Assembly (NCBI RefSeq): GCF_003710865.1
Contig: NZ_RHHO01000059.1
Coordinates: 1-33,145 of the forward strand
Length of the DNA stretch: 33,145 nt
Reading direction: 5' to 3'
From: Brevibacillus borstelensis
Lineage (GTDB): Bacteria > Bacillota > Bacilli > Brevibacillales > Brevibacillaceae
A program made the translations under genes and the position numbers. The number at the start of each line of letters is the position of its first letter. Position 1 is the first letter of the stretch. Shown in pieces: positions 21,964 through 29,934 of this stretch. The notes beneath the pieces are model-generated. The model worked only from the letters and a program-made list of their open reading frames with translations. It ran no database searches and was not told the DNA's origin.

Positions 21964-23297
21964 CTATCCAACGTGAAAGACCGGGCGTAACCGTTGAAAT
22001 GATCGCCGTTGCCAAAGAACGGGTACTGCCCAAAAGTGGCATTGTCCTTGTGCCGTATCAGGCGGAATGGGGATCACCGGATACATCGGTCAGAATGACG
22101 GGGTATGACGAGCGGATCAAGGAGACATTTGGAGAAGTAGATGTCGTCGAGTTGGCGGCAGAAGGTGGGGCGACGATTATCGGCTACCGTATGACCAACG
22201 GAGCCGCTGTTGCTGCATATTACGAACAGCCAGACGCGATCCGTATTGAGGCACGTTACCCGGGGCTCCGCGGAAATGACCTAAAGGTTTCCATCAGTGC
22301 GTCGACAGCAGAGCCGGGCAAGCAAGAATTGCAAGTCGTGGGCTCAATTTCTACGGAGAAATTCTCCTTCGCCGATGCTGCGGAACTGGTGATGAAGACG
22401 AAGCAATCAATCTACGTTCGTGTGAAAAAACTTGGTGATACGGACATTGCAGATGTTTCGTTGACGTCCCTTAGTGGCGGGGTATCCGGTACGGCACCTT
22501 TGACGTCAGCAGATGCCACAAAGCTGTTTCTGTCTGTGTCTGGTGCTGACTTCGACGCGATGTATTTACCGTTCGATGATCCGGCAGTGCAGGCTGCGGC
22601 GAAGCAGTTTATGAGTGATCGCCGGACGAAGAACAAAAAGCTTAGCACTCTGGTCATTGCTGGCAAGGAAGCGGACGACGATAACATGGTAAATCACACC
22701 GAGAGATCCGTTGCTCAGAACGTGCGATATGTAGTAAACAACGCCATCGCAGGTGAACACAACAACGGCAAGTATTACAACAGCCTCCAATGGGCAGCGT
22801 GGGTTGCCGGAGTGATCGCTGCGACGCCTGCACATGAATCCCTGACGGGTATAGTCGTTCCACTGAAAAAAGCCAAGAAAGACTGGGGTCATACCGAAAT
22901 ACTCCAAGCTCTCTCTACTGGAACACTTATCGCCACTCGCGATGGCGATGTATACATCATTGAGAGTGCCGTCAATACCCTGTCTGTTCTCGGCCCGAAA
23001 GATCGTGAGGACTATGGGAAAATTCGTGTCAGCATGACACTGGACCAGATCCAAAACGACATTCAGACAGTCGGTAAGAAGTACAAGGGGAAGCTGAGCA
23101 ACAATGACATTGGCGGCGCCACGTTCGTTGGAGCTGTGAAAGCGTACATGGAAGTCCGGGAACAACAAGGAGCCATCGACACGGGATGGATTTTTGCAGA
23201 CAAGAAAAACGGTGTAGGCGACCGCCGCGGGTTCCGCCTATCAGCCAAACCGCTTGATGCAATTGAATACTTCGACGTTGAGTGGGAGGTGCTGTAA
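21960..23297 (+). CDS. xkdK: contractile tail sheath protein, XkdK
   Basis: A 445-residue sheath subunit that surrounds the tail tube and contracts on infection. Family signatures include ERPGVTVEMIAVA at the N-terminus, ATIIGYRMTNGAAVAAYY near residue 75, ARYPGLRGNDLKVSIS, AAWVAGVIAATPAHESLTG, and the C-terminal GWIFADKKNGVGDRRGFRLS and EYFDVEWEV. The size agrees with PBSX XkdK (about 460 residues). Its presence classifies the phage as a myovirus. ATG 21960 overlaps the previous stop. Confidence 0.95.
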   Translation: MTIQRERPGVTVEMIAVAKERVLPKSGIVLVPYQAEWGSPDTSVRMTGYDERIKETFGEVDVVELAAEGGATIIGYRMTNGAAVAAYYEQPDAIRIEARYPGLRGNDLKVSISASTAEPGKQELQVVGSISTEKFSFADAAELVMKTKQSIYVRVKKLGDTDIADVSLTSLSGGVSGTAPLTSADATKLFLSVSGADFDAMYLPFDDPAVQAAAKQFMSDRRTKNKKLSTLVIAGKEADDDNMVNHTERSVAQNVRYVVNNAIAGEHNNGKYYNSLQWAAWVAGVIAATPAHESLTGIVVPLKKAKKDWGHTEILQALSTGTLIATRDGDVYIIESAVNTLSVLGPKDREDYGKIRVSMTLDQIQNDIQTVGKKYKGKLSNNDIGGATFVGAVKAYMEVREQQGAIDTGWIFADKKNGVGDRRGFRLSAKPLDAIEYFDVEWEVL

Positions 23298-23300
23298 CAA

Positions 23301-23753
23301 GTGGCAATTGCACGCGATATCAAACTGAAGAACTGCCAAGTCTACAACGACAATGGCGATCCCATTTACGGCACTCTCGAAGGCAGGATGGTGCTGAAAG
23401 TAGAGTATGGTGATGTGAATCGGCTTCAAAAGGGAACCATCCAAACGGTTGATAACTGGTACGTTGAGGTCACTCTGAGAATTACTGCTACGAATGCTGA
23501 TCTGAAGTACTATTGTGTTGACCAGATCACAAAAGGGAAAACACCGGTGCTCCCAATGTTGATCGGCGAAACCCTGGACAAGGAAGCCGGCAACTCTGAA
23601 CGTGTAAGAATTTCCGATATCGTTCTAAATCCGGAAGAAATAACACTGTGGGAAGCCCGGGCAGAAGGAAACGAAAACGCATCATATGAACTTCGCGGAC
23701 GCTCCAATGTAAAGCCGGATTTCCTTGATAAATTGCCTGAGTATGAAGAATAG
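23301..23753 (+). CDS. xkdM: tail tube protein, XkdM
   Basis: A 150-residue tube protein starting at GTG 23301 soon after the sheath stop, with GGAGGTG inside the sheath end. The beta-rich sequence includes NCQVYNDNGDPIYGTLEGRM, TVDNWYVEVTLRITATNA, KGKTPVLPMLIGETLD and GRSNVKPDFLDKLPEYEE. This is typical of XkdM-like tubes that polymerise around the tape measure. The gene order sheath-tube-chaperone-tape measure agrees. Confidence 0.92.
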   Translation: MAIARDIKLKNCQVYNDNGDPIYGTLEGRMVLKVEYGDVNRLQKGTIQTVDNWYVEVTLRITATNADLKYYCVDQITKGKTPVLPMLIGETLDKEAGNSERVRISDIVLNPEEITLWEARAEGNENASYELRGRSNVKPDFLDKLPEYEE

Positions 23754-23764
23754 GGGGATATACC

Positions 23765-24226
23765 ATGAGTAAACTTGAAAAATACCTTGCAAAAGCGCAG
23801 GAGCCGGTACAGCGTCGAACTGGCTCCGTTACGATTGATGGTGATGAGTGGCATGTACGTGAGCTTACGCTTCCGGAAAATCGCGAATGCTTTAGACTTG
23901 CTGAAGATGCAAACGGTCGGTTTGACTCTTTCCGATACAACGATGTTCGGATCGTAAAGGCGACGGAACATGAATTCCCATGGAATAACAAAGAGCTTTT
24001 GGATGCCTACAGGGCAAAGGACAAATTTGATTTGGTGGTCAAGCTGTTCGAGCGGAATCCTGCAGGATACCAGCAGCTGCTGGACAAGGTGAATGAAGTA
24101 AATGCAAAGGTGCAAAGCGAGCAGCAAGTGGTTGAAGACCTAAAAAACTCATCCGAACCGACGGAGAAGCAAGCCACCTCTGTCGGGCATTTCTCCGCGG
24201 ACGAGGGCGACCATCCGACCTCGTAG
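23765..24226 (+). CDS. xkdN: tail assembly chaperone XkdN, short form; -1 frameshift gives a longer form to 24315
   Basis: ATG 23765 opens a 153-residue frame: KYLAKAQEPVQRRTGSVTID, WHVRELTLPENRECFRLAED, VKATEHEFPWNNKELLDAYR, as in XkdN/YqbN. At 24142-24148 lies A AAA AAC in the exact phase needed for -1 slippage. After the slip the ribosome would read LIRTDGEASHL, then RPSDLVEYEVDRYMQKLFIM, to a TAG at 24313-24315, giving a product of about 183 residues. Tail assembly chaperones of most long-tailed phages are made in two forms by such frameshifts. Both forms coat the tape measure during tail assembly. The 9-bp hairpin at 24297-24323 ends the longer frame. Confidence 0.88.
   Translation: MSKLEKYLAKAQEPVQRRTGSVTIDGDEWHVRELTLPENRECFRLAEDANGRFDSFRYNDVRIVKATEHEFPWNNKELLDAYRAKDKFDLVVKLFERNPAGYQQLLDKVNEVNAKVQSEQQVVEDLKNSSEPTEKQATSVGHFSADEGDHPTS
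24142..24148 (+). promoter_or_regulatory. -1 ribosomal frameshift slippery site A AAA AAC
   Basis: The codons of the chaperone frame here are AAA (24143) and AAC (24146), preceded by A. This is the classical X XXY YYZ pattern. The -1 frame stays open from here to 24315 and its product has convincing protein-like composition. Confidence 0.85.
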
Positions 24227-24296
24227 AGTATGAAGTGGATCGCTACATGCAAAAGCTGTTTATCATGGCATGCCAGGCCGTAGAGGCAGAAGAGGT

Positions 24297-24323
24297 GGAG
24301 AAGGCAAGGCAGTAGCCTTCTCC
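24297..24323. repeat. hairpin GGAGAAGGC/GCCTTCTCC
   Basis: A perfect 9-bp stem with a 9-base loop spans the stop codon of the frameshifted chaperone. There is no U-tract. The same arm sequence (GGAGAAGG, CCTTCTCC) reappears at 24714-24766 on the other side of the small gene cassette. Confidence 0.7.
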
Positions 24324-24348
24324 AACATTTAGAAGCGAGGTGTAATGA

Positions 24349-24540
24349 ATGTTCCTTACTGAACGACGAATTCGAGAAATCGTGCGAGAAGAGATTGCAA
24401 ATCAGCGTGCAACCGACATCCACACAACCATTAAGGTGATGCAAGATCCAATTTTGTCTGAAAAGGTAAAGAAAAGCGTTATTCAGTCTCTGACCGAGTC
24501 GCTTGAAGCTGCTTGTGATACTCCATTACGGCATACGTAG
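24349..24540 (+). CDS. small hypothetical protein in tail operon (63 aa)
   Basis: ATG 24349 follows GCGAGGTGTAATGA. The 63-residue product is helical and charged (FLTERRIREIVREEIANQR, then EKVKKSVIQSLTESLEAAC). It overlaps the 3' end of a reverse-strand small gene by 62 bases, so at least one of the two may be spurious. The + strand orientation matches the operon, and its ribosome binding site is moderate. Function unknown. Confidence 0.5.
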   Translation: MFLTERRIREIVREEIANQRATDIHTTIKVMQDPILSEKVKKSVIQSLTESLEAACDTPLRHT

Positions 24541-24658
24541 CCAGTCGTGCTGCTAATTTTGTCATTGACACAGCAAATTCACTCTCTGGATTTTTGAGTG
24601 AGTTGATGTGTTTTTGTATGATCGCTTCTTCAATAGCTTGAAAATCGATCTCCTTCAT
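24479..24658 (-). CDS. small reverse-strand hypothetical protein (59 aa)
   Basis: On the minus strand ATG 24658-24656 is preceded by GGAAGGTGGTGAG, a stronger ribosome binding site than that of the opposing gene. The protein (MKEIDFQAIEEAIIQKHINS, then FAVSMTKLAARLATYAVMEY) looks helical and well formed. It is antisense to the tail operon and overlaps the + strand gene at 24540. It may be a small regulator or part of an inserted cassette. No family recognised. Confidence 0.5.
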   Translation of the reverse strand: MKEIDFQAIEEAIIQKHINSLKNPESEFAVSMTKLAARLATYAVMEYHKQLQATRSETE

Positions 24659-24713
24659 TTGTCTCACCACCTTCCGTAGTTCCCATTCAACGGGAAAGGT
24701 GGATAATCCTGTC

Positions 24714-24766
24714 GGAGAAGGACGCTCCTTCTCCCTTCTCCCGAGCGAGTGACGGCTGGGGAGAAG
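24714..24766. other. tandem hairpins with interchangeable arms
   Basis: GGAGAAGG (24714-24721) pairs with CCTTCTCC (24727-24734), and CTTCTCCC (24735-24742) pairs with GGGAGAAG (24759-24766). Because the arms are nearly the same sequence, alternative pairings (1 with 3, 2 with 4) are possible. It lies about 85 bases before the membrane protein gene and could be a leader attenuator or a cassette junction. Confidence 0.55.
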
Positions 24767-24851
24767 TCGAAATGTGTCGTTTGTTCCCGATTTGTTTGGA
24801 CTGACCTTCGGTTTTCAGTGGGGTAGAATGTAGACGGGAGGGAATAACTAG

Positions 24852-25160
24852 ATGGCCAAGGTTACATTGGAAAAAGCACAATTAAGACTCAGAAGTGCCT
24901 TGAAAATAGTGCTAGGCTTGTTTTGTCTTGCTAGTTCCTTGTTCTTGGGGATAATTTTGTCAGTATTTGGGCTTTTTATTGTCGGTATACCTCTTATGAT
25001 AATAGGGGTGTTGGGATCGATTCCGATATTCCGCGAGGCGAGAAGACATAGTAAATTTTGGTGTTCAAGATGTGACAAAGGGATTGTGGTTTACAAATAC
25101 GAGTACACCGCAGTTTGCCCAAGGTGTAGAGCTGGGTTTCAAATAGAATGGGACGAATAA
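24852..25160 (+). CDS. membrane protein with cytoplasmic zinc ribbon, probable moron
   Basis: ATG 24852 follows ACGGGAGGG. Residues 15-56 contain two adjacent hydrophobic segments (IVLGLFCLASSLFLGIILSV and FGLFIVGIPLMIIGVLGSI), a helical hairpin in the membrane. The C-terminal 35 residues hold CSRC and CPRC, a zinc ribbon probably in the cytoplasm. It is AT-rich, stands between tail chaperone and tape measure, where structural phages normally have nothing, and ends in its own strong terminator. All this suggests a cargo gene expressed independently, perhaps from the prophage. Superinfection exclusion is a possible role, by analogy only. Confidence 0.75.
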   Translation: MAKVTLEKAQLRLRSALKIVLGLFCLASSLFLGIILSVFGLFIVGIPLMIIGVLGSIPIFREARRHSKFWCSRCDKGIVVYKYEYTAVCPRCRAGFQIEWDE

Positions 25161-25161
25161 G

Positions 25162-25200
25162 AAAAAGGTGAAATGACTTTTATGTCGCCTTTTTTATTTT
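25162..25200 (+). terminator. rho-independent terminator after the moron
   Basis: AAAAAGGTGA (25163-25172) pairs with TCGCCTTTTT (25185-25194, one G-T pair), followed by TTATTTTTGG. Because it lies inside the late operon, late transcripts must pass it to reach the tape measure. That implies either partial termination or antitermination. Confidence 0.8.
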
Positions 25201-25213
25201 TGGAGGTGAAGTC

Positions 25214-27697
25214 ATGGGATCTGTTGTAGGAATCACCGCATATCTGCAGGCGAAAAACGAATTAGCGCCCGAATTGCAGAGGGCGGTTAAATTAACTAAA
25301 ACTGCTAGAAAAGAGATACTCGGGCTTGATGATGCAACGCAAGAAATGATTAAGGAAATGCGTAAAATCAAACAGACAGCCGAACAAGCAGAGCGTGGGT
25401 TCAAGCGAGAATTCGATAAAATGCAACGTGAAATCCAAGACCTGAGACGTCAGCTTGGTGTCTTGGACTCAACTCGAGCAAAACCAAAAATTAGTGTCGA
25501 CGATCAAGCTCGTAGACAAATCACTGCGATAAGGCAAGAAGTAAAGGAACTTGACGGTGCAAAAGCAAAGGTCCAGATAGAGGCAGCTGGCGCTGGTGGA
25601 GGAGGAGAATTTGTTGCTGGAGGAGCTCTAGGAGGGGTAGCTGCTTACGCTGGTGCTGGCTTCATCGATCAATTAACTATGGAAACGCAAGCCAACGCTC
25701 GCCGATCACTCCTTGGAGATACGCCTGAAGAATTACTTCGGTTTCAGAAAGAAGCTCAAGATTTGACGATGATTAACTCTAACGTAGATCGAACACATAT
25801 AAAAGATTTGATGACACAAGCAACAAGATTTGACGCCAGAAATGGCGCTGATATTACAAAACAGGCGCTCCAACTCAATGCAATTCGACCAGATTTGGGT
25901 GGAGTTGAAGAATATCAAAGAACCATGTTTGCCATGCAGCAAGCATGGAAAGATATTACGGATGTCGGAAGGTTTGGAGACACACTCGCGGAGATCGCCA
26001 ACACTACAACTGATATTCGAGGAGAAGCGCTTGATTCGATTGTGGAATACTCAACACAGGTTACCAAGTTTTTGGATACCCCAGAAAAGTTGGCTGCACT
26101 CACGAAGGAGATGAACAACCTGTGGTCTATCGATAAAGGGTTTGACGCATTAAAAGAAGCCACCATTAAATTGGATAATCAGGGGGACATGGTCAACGTT
26201 CTCAAGACAGCCTATGAGGCACAAGGGTTAGAGTCTAAGGTAGCCCAGGAACGCGCAGAAAATGAATCAAAAACGATTGCTACGGCTATTCACTCTGACA
26301 ATGTAGCAGATAATCAATTTGCCGTAGCCGCTCTGATGCAGACATTTGGTGGGATACAAGATGAAAAGGTAAGACAGGAATTATTGAACGAGTTGGGGGC
26401 CGGACCGGGTGAAGATATTGCTAAGGCATACGCTCCTTTACTACAGGCCGCAGGCCGAATTGGAATGTCCGATCCTAGTTCATTCAACTACAGAGGTACT
26501 TTAGATCAGTCTTTCCAAACATACAAAGAAAACGATCCACTAAGAGGGTTTATCGAGGCAAAAACGATGCTTTCGAATGAATTGATAAATTTAGGATTAG
26601 TACTTGCAAAGGATTTGGGCCCAACTATTATGGCCATCGCAGAAGGTATCAAGAACGCGAAAGACATGATAGAACAAGCTCCAATCGGCGCTACATTAGC
26701 AGGCATGGGTTTAATAGTTGCCGGTGTAACGTACGGCTTGTGGAAGTTCAAAATAGCACTCGCTGCAGCTGAAGCAGCAGCAGTAAGAAGAGCTATCGGC
26801 GGCGACATGCCTGACATCGATCTGCCCGACGGCCCTGATAAGAAGGGAAAAGGCCGAGGAGGTGGCCGTGGCGGTAAGAGAAGCAAATGGAACCCGTTAA
26901 ACTGGGGAAAAAAAGAGACTCCTGTCCCAGACCGAAAGTGGCTGACATCCGAGGAAGCAACAAAGAAAGCCTTGGGCGGCTCGCTCCCGGATAAGACTCC
27001 CGTTACTTCGAAGAAAGGCTTGGTGGAAAACCTGAAAAGCTTGGGTGGGTTACTACCAAAGAGCGATACTGTCCTTACTGGTGCAAAAAGCGCTTGGGAA
27101 GGGGTAAAGGCACTGGGAGGCGGGCTCGTAAAAAGATTGCCGCTTATCGGTTTGGCCGTTGGTGCCGGTCAAATCATGACAGCAGAGGACAAGATCGAAG
27201 CAGCCGGAAAGGTTGGTGCAGAAGCTCTTGGAGGTTGGGGAGGTGCCGCAGCTGGTGCTGCCATTGGTTCGGTTGTACCCGGAATCGGGACCGCCATCGG
27301 TGGAATTGTAGGTGGTATTGCCGGAGCTTTTGGTGGAGGAGCCCTCTTTGATAAAGTGCAGTCCTGGTGGAACGATGCACCGCAGACACCACCACATCCC
27401 CGTGGGATGATGAAAATTTCCAGAGAAGAAGTGAACCAGTTCAGGCCGACCCCAACTGTCATGGGGCCGCCGATACCGCCTGTATCGCCGGTTGGAGGGA
27501 AGGTAGCGGAGAAACCTAAAGTCGTTTCAGTCACCATACCGCAAGTGAACATTCCACTCCACGCTCAAGGGGTGCTTCAGGATATACCTACTATGCTGAA
27601 GATGTTGAGCGATCCGTCCGTTGGACAGAAAATTAAGGACCTCATTGAGAAAGCGCTGATAGATGCACTTGAAACACGGGGAGGCGTCGTTACGTGA
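25214..27697 (+). CDS. tail tape measure protein, XkdO type
   Basis: An 827-residue protein whose length sets tail length. The N-terminal 130 residues are coiled coil (ELQRAVKLTKTARKEILGL, REIQDLRRQLGVLD). The middle is a globular/helical TP901-like tape measure region with Gly-rich hydrophobic stretches (EFVAGGALGGVAAYAGAGF and GATLAGMGLIVAGVTYGLWK). A Lys/Gly-rich linker (GKGRGGGRGGKRSK) follows, then Gly/Ala-rich GGWGGAAAGAAIGSVVPGI, which may enter the membrane on ejection. ATG 25214 follows GGAGGTGAAG. A sheath-contractile tail of moderate length is expected. Its stop overlaps the next GTG. Confidence 0.9.
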   Translation: MGSVVGITAYLQAKNELAPELQRAVKLTKTARKEILGLDDATQEMIKEMRKIKQTAEQAERGFKREFDKMQREIQDLRRQLGVLDSTRAKPKISVDDQARRQITAIRQEVKELDGAKAKVQIEAAGAGGGGEFVAGGALGGVAAYAGAGFIDQLTMETQANARRSLLGDTPEELLRFQKEAQDLTMINSNVDRTHIKDLMTQATRFDARNGADITKQALQLNAIRPDLGGVEEYQRTMFAMQQAWKDITDVGRFGDTLAEIANTTTDIRGEALDSIVEYSTQVTKFLDTPEKLAALTKEMNNLWSIDKGFDALKEATIKLDNQGDMVNVLKTAYEAQGLESKVAQERAENESKTIATAIHSDNVADNQFAVAALMQTFGGIQDEKVRQELLNELGAGPGEDIAKAYAPLLQAAGRIGMSDPSSFNYRGTLDQSFQTYKENDPLRGFIEAKTMLSNELINLGLVLAKDLGPTIMAIAEGIKNAKDMIEQAPIGATLAGMGLIVAGVTYGLWKFKIALAAAEAAAVRRAIGGDMPDIDLPDGPDKKGKGRGGGRGGKRSKWNPLNWGKKETPVPDRKWLTSEEATKKALGGSLPDKTPVTSKKGLVENLKSLGGLLPKSDTVLTGAKSAWEGVKALGGGLVKRLPLIGLAVGAGQIMTAEDKIEAAGKVGAEALGGWGGAAAGAAIGSVVPGIGTAIGGIVGGIAGAFGGGALFDKVQSWWNDAPQTPPHPRGMMKISREEVNQFRPTPTVMGPPIPPVSPVGGKVAEKPKVVSVTIPQVNIPLHAQGVLQDIPTMLKMLSDPSVGQKIKDLIEKALIDALETRGGVVT

Positions 27698-28287
27698 TCC
27701 GTTTACAGGGTAAGTACAGACTCACGTTCCCGGTAACCCCAGGAGAAATCCAGCTCAACGGATTTGGGAATGACACGGAGAGCACGACAACCATTGACTT
27801 GCTGACACATAATCGGATTTCAGGGCGGCGCCCGAAATCAATCTCTTTCGAATTCTTTTTGCCCGGAAACCTTGAAGCAGACTTTATTGAGGTTGAAGGA
27901 TATCAAGGACCGCGTGCGTGGCTGGACGGTCTGGACCGGCTGACCGGGGCAGAGGTGCTGATCACAATAGACGAGCTTAACCTGGCCTGGAATGTTCTCG
28001 TCGGACCGTGTGACGGCAAGTTTTCAGGAAAGAATGTGGACTATCACGGATCAATCGAACTGCCTTTATACGTAAAAGAAGAGTTTGTGACTTGGAGCAA
28101 CCAAACTCAACTTCTAAGCCCCGAAAAGGTGATTACCAAGCAGCAGAAGGCCCGCCCGAATACGACAGGTAAATCCGCAAAAAAGAAAAGTAGTAACCAG
28201 TCCCTGATCGATCCAGCAATACAAAAAATCCAACGTGACAGGATTGACCGAAAACTAGCCAGCGTAAACCGGGATATCGGAACGTAG
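27694..28287 (+). CDS. tail/baseplate protein, XkdP-like without LysM
   Basis: A 197-residue protein starting at GTG 27694, overlapping the tape measure stop. LTFPVTPGEIQLNGFGNDTE and FEFFLPGNLEADFIEVEGYQ, then GPRAWLDGLDRL, are characteristic of XkdP N-terminal domains. The usual C-terminal LysM domain is absent. In its place is a Lys/Ser-rich tail. It should sit at the baseplate hub between tape measure and XkdQ. Confidence 0.78.
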   Translation: MIRLQGKYRLTFPVTPGEIQLNGFGNDTESTTTIDLLTHNRISGRRPKSISFEFFLPGNLEADFIEVEGYQGPRAWLDGLDRLTGAEVLITIDELNLAWNVLVGPCDGKFSGKNVDYHGSIELPLYVKEEFVTWSNQTQLLSPEKVITKQQKARPNTTGKSAKKKSSNQSLIDPAIQKIQRDRIDRKLASVNRDIGT

Positions 28288-28299
28288 CGAGGTGGTTCC

Positions 28300-29253
28300 A
28301 TGAAAGTCATCTATGGTAAAGAGTCGACCCGCATCGATCTGACGCCAGCGACGAAGGAGTTGTCCTGGGCTTCCTCTCGCGGCCAGATCGCCCAAAACTG
28401 TGATATCCAAGTCCTGAATGCCCCGCCTATCGAATCGGCGGGCTTTTTAATGCTATTCTCCGGTGATCTGCTCAAAGAGTCGCAGCAGTTTTTCCACGGG
28501 CCGATCGTTCGTTTTGATCGGGATGATAAGACAGGGGATACATCGGCAACGGCGTACGAGCTAAGCTGGTACCTACAGAAGAATGAAACGTCACGGATTA
28601 AGCTAAATGGTGATGCTGGTAAGGAGCTGGAGCGACTGATCCGTGCAACGGGAATCAACTTCAGCTGCCCGGCCTTTGGCTTTGAAGTAAAGGACCGGCT
28701 GTCTTCGCAGTCATTCGCTTCTCTGTTCACGACTTTGACGGAGCGGGCTTACGAGAAAACGGGCCTTCGGTATTTCGTCCAGCATGAACGAGACAAGCTG
28801 GCCGTTCTTCCGGAAGGGGGGAACAGCTTGATCCCTATGTTCGCTGCCAGCATGCTTGAAAGCAGTTCCACGGGTGAGTCAATCGAAGAAGTGTACACGG
28901 TCGTTACAGTGGAGCGGTACAAAGATGATAAGGTGGTCGGCAGCGCGACGAGGGAAAATACCACCCTGATCAAGCAGATTGGTCGAATGCAAAAGGTAAT
29001 CGATGCTGGCGAAGAAAAGGGACTGGATGCTCTCGCTGTAAAGCAGCTGGCGAACCTGTCGAAAATACCTAAGACCCGATCCATAACCGTCAGGCACGAA
29101 GACAATCAGGCTGCCCGGCTCCGCGCTGGCTGGCTGGTAAAGATCATGGAGAAGGACAACAAGACGATAACAGACTGGATCGTCACCAGCTGCAGTTCTC
29201 GTTGGAAGGGCGGTCAATACACAATGGATTTGCAATTGGAAAGGAGGGGGTAG
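28300..29253 (+). CDS. xkdQ: baseplate hub protein, XkdQ
   Basis: A 317-residue protein starting at ATG 28300 after GAGGTGG. KVIYGKESTRIDLTPATKEL, SWASSRGQIAQNCDIQVLNA and DRDDKTGDTSATAYELSWYL match XkdQ/YqbQ, related to phage late control protein D, which forms the central hub. The C-terminal ITDWIVTSCSSRWKGGQYTM is typical. The end of the gene holds AAAGGAGGGGG, the ribosome binding site of the next gene. Confidence 0.88.
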   Translation: MKVIYGKESTRIDLTPATKELSWASSRGQIAQNCDIQVLNAPPIESAGFLMLFSGDLLKESQQFFHGPIVRFDRDDKTGDTSATAYELSWYLQKNETSRIKLNGDAGKELERLIRATGINFSCPAFGFEVKDRLSSQSFASLFTTLTERAYEKTGLRYFVQHERDKLAVLPEGGNSLIPMFAASMLESSSTGESIEEVYTVVTVERYKDDKVVGSATRENTTLIKQIGRMQKVIDAGEEKGLDALAVKQLANLSKIPKTRSITVRHEDNQAARLRAGWLVKIMEKDNKTITDWIVTSCSSRWKGGQYTMDLQLERRG

Positions 29254-29256
29254 CCT

Positions 29257-29505
29257 ATGCATGCAGCATTACAGAAGCTATTCCAAGGTGCCCGTGATGG
29301 GCTAACGGATACAAAAGCGGAACTCGGTAACCTTCTTTCGCTGTCTCCCCTGTCAGTCAAGCTGGACGAGGATCCAGCACCACTGGAAGAGGACGAACTG
29401 GTGAGGCTGAACCCCACCGGCTGGAGCCCGGAAGACGTGGGTAAGAAAGTGGTCGTGATTCGCTGTACGAACGGCCAGTACCTTCTTCTCGGGGTGGTGG
29501 GATAG
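29257..29505 (+). CDS. xkdR: baseplate protein, XkdR-like (DUF2577)
   Basis: An 82-residue protein starting at ATG 29257 with a strong ribosome binding site. The sequence ALQKLFQGARDGL, then LSPLSVKLDEDPAPLEEDEL and VGKKVVVIRCTNGQYLLLG, fits DUF2577, a small OB-like domain next to XkdQ. Length and position agree with XkdR. Confidence 0.85.
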   Translation: MHAALQKLFQGARDGLTDTKAELGNLLSLSPLSVKLDEDPAPLEEDELVRLNPTGWSPEDVGKKVVVIRCTNGQYLLLGVVG

Positions 29506-29934
29506 ATGTTTCCTGAACTGAGTGGAGACGAATCGCGGCTGTCGCCAGACAATCCGATCCCTTGGACCTACAAATTCGACTGGCAAACAAAGCAGCTCAT
29601 GCAGGGGCCAGATGGCCGATATTTGCGGACAAAGACGTATGCCGAATATCTGGAGGAAGCGGCCAAGAAAATCCTGAATACACGCCGGTTCCGTTATGAG
29701 ATTTACTCCGAACGCTACGGAGTAGATTTCTTGTACGAAATTGGACGGATGAGGTCTGGCATGTCTCTTCCGGTTATCAAAACACAGGCAGAAGAGGCGC
29801 TGGAGGCCCACAGTGAGATTGAACGGGCCGAGGTTACCGACATTCGTTTTGAAGGCAATCGGGTTATTTTCTCGCTTGAGATTGAGGGTGCACGAGGCAC
29901 AACTAGAACGGAGGTGAGCGCATGGCGACGTTAG
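29506..29934 (+). CDS. xkdS: baseplate wedge protein, XkdS (DUF2634, gp25-like)
   Basis: A 142-residue protein with start codon ATG at 29506, directly after the previous stop. WTYKFDWQTKQLMQGPDGRY and RTKTYAEYLEEAAKKILNTR, RFRYEIYSERYGVDF and EIERAEVTDIRFEGNRVIF belong to DUF2634, the gp25-like wedge protein of PBSX-type phages. It overlaps the baseplate J gene by 13 bases. Confidence 0.88.
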   Translation: MFPELSGDESRLSPDNPIPWTYKFDWQTKQLMQGPDGRYLRTKTYAEYLEEAAKKILNTRRFRYEIYSERYGVDFLYEIGRMRSGMSLPVIKTQAEEALEAHSEIERAEVTDIRFEGNRVIFSLEIEGARGTTRTEVSAWRR

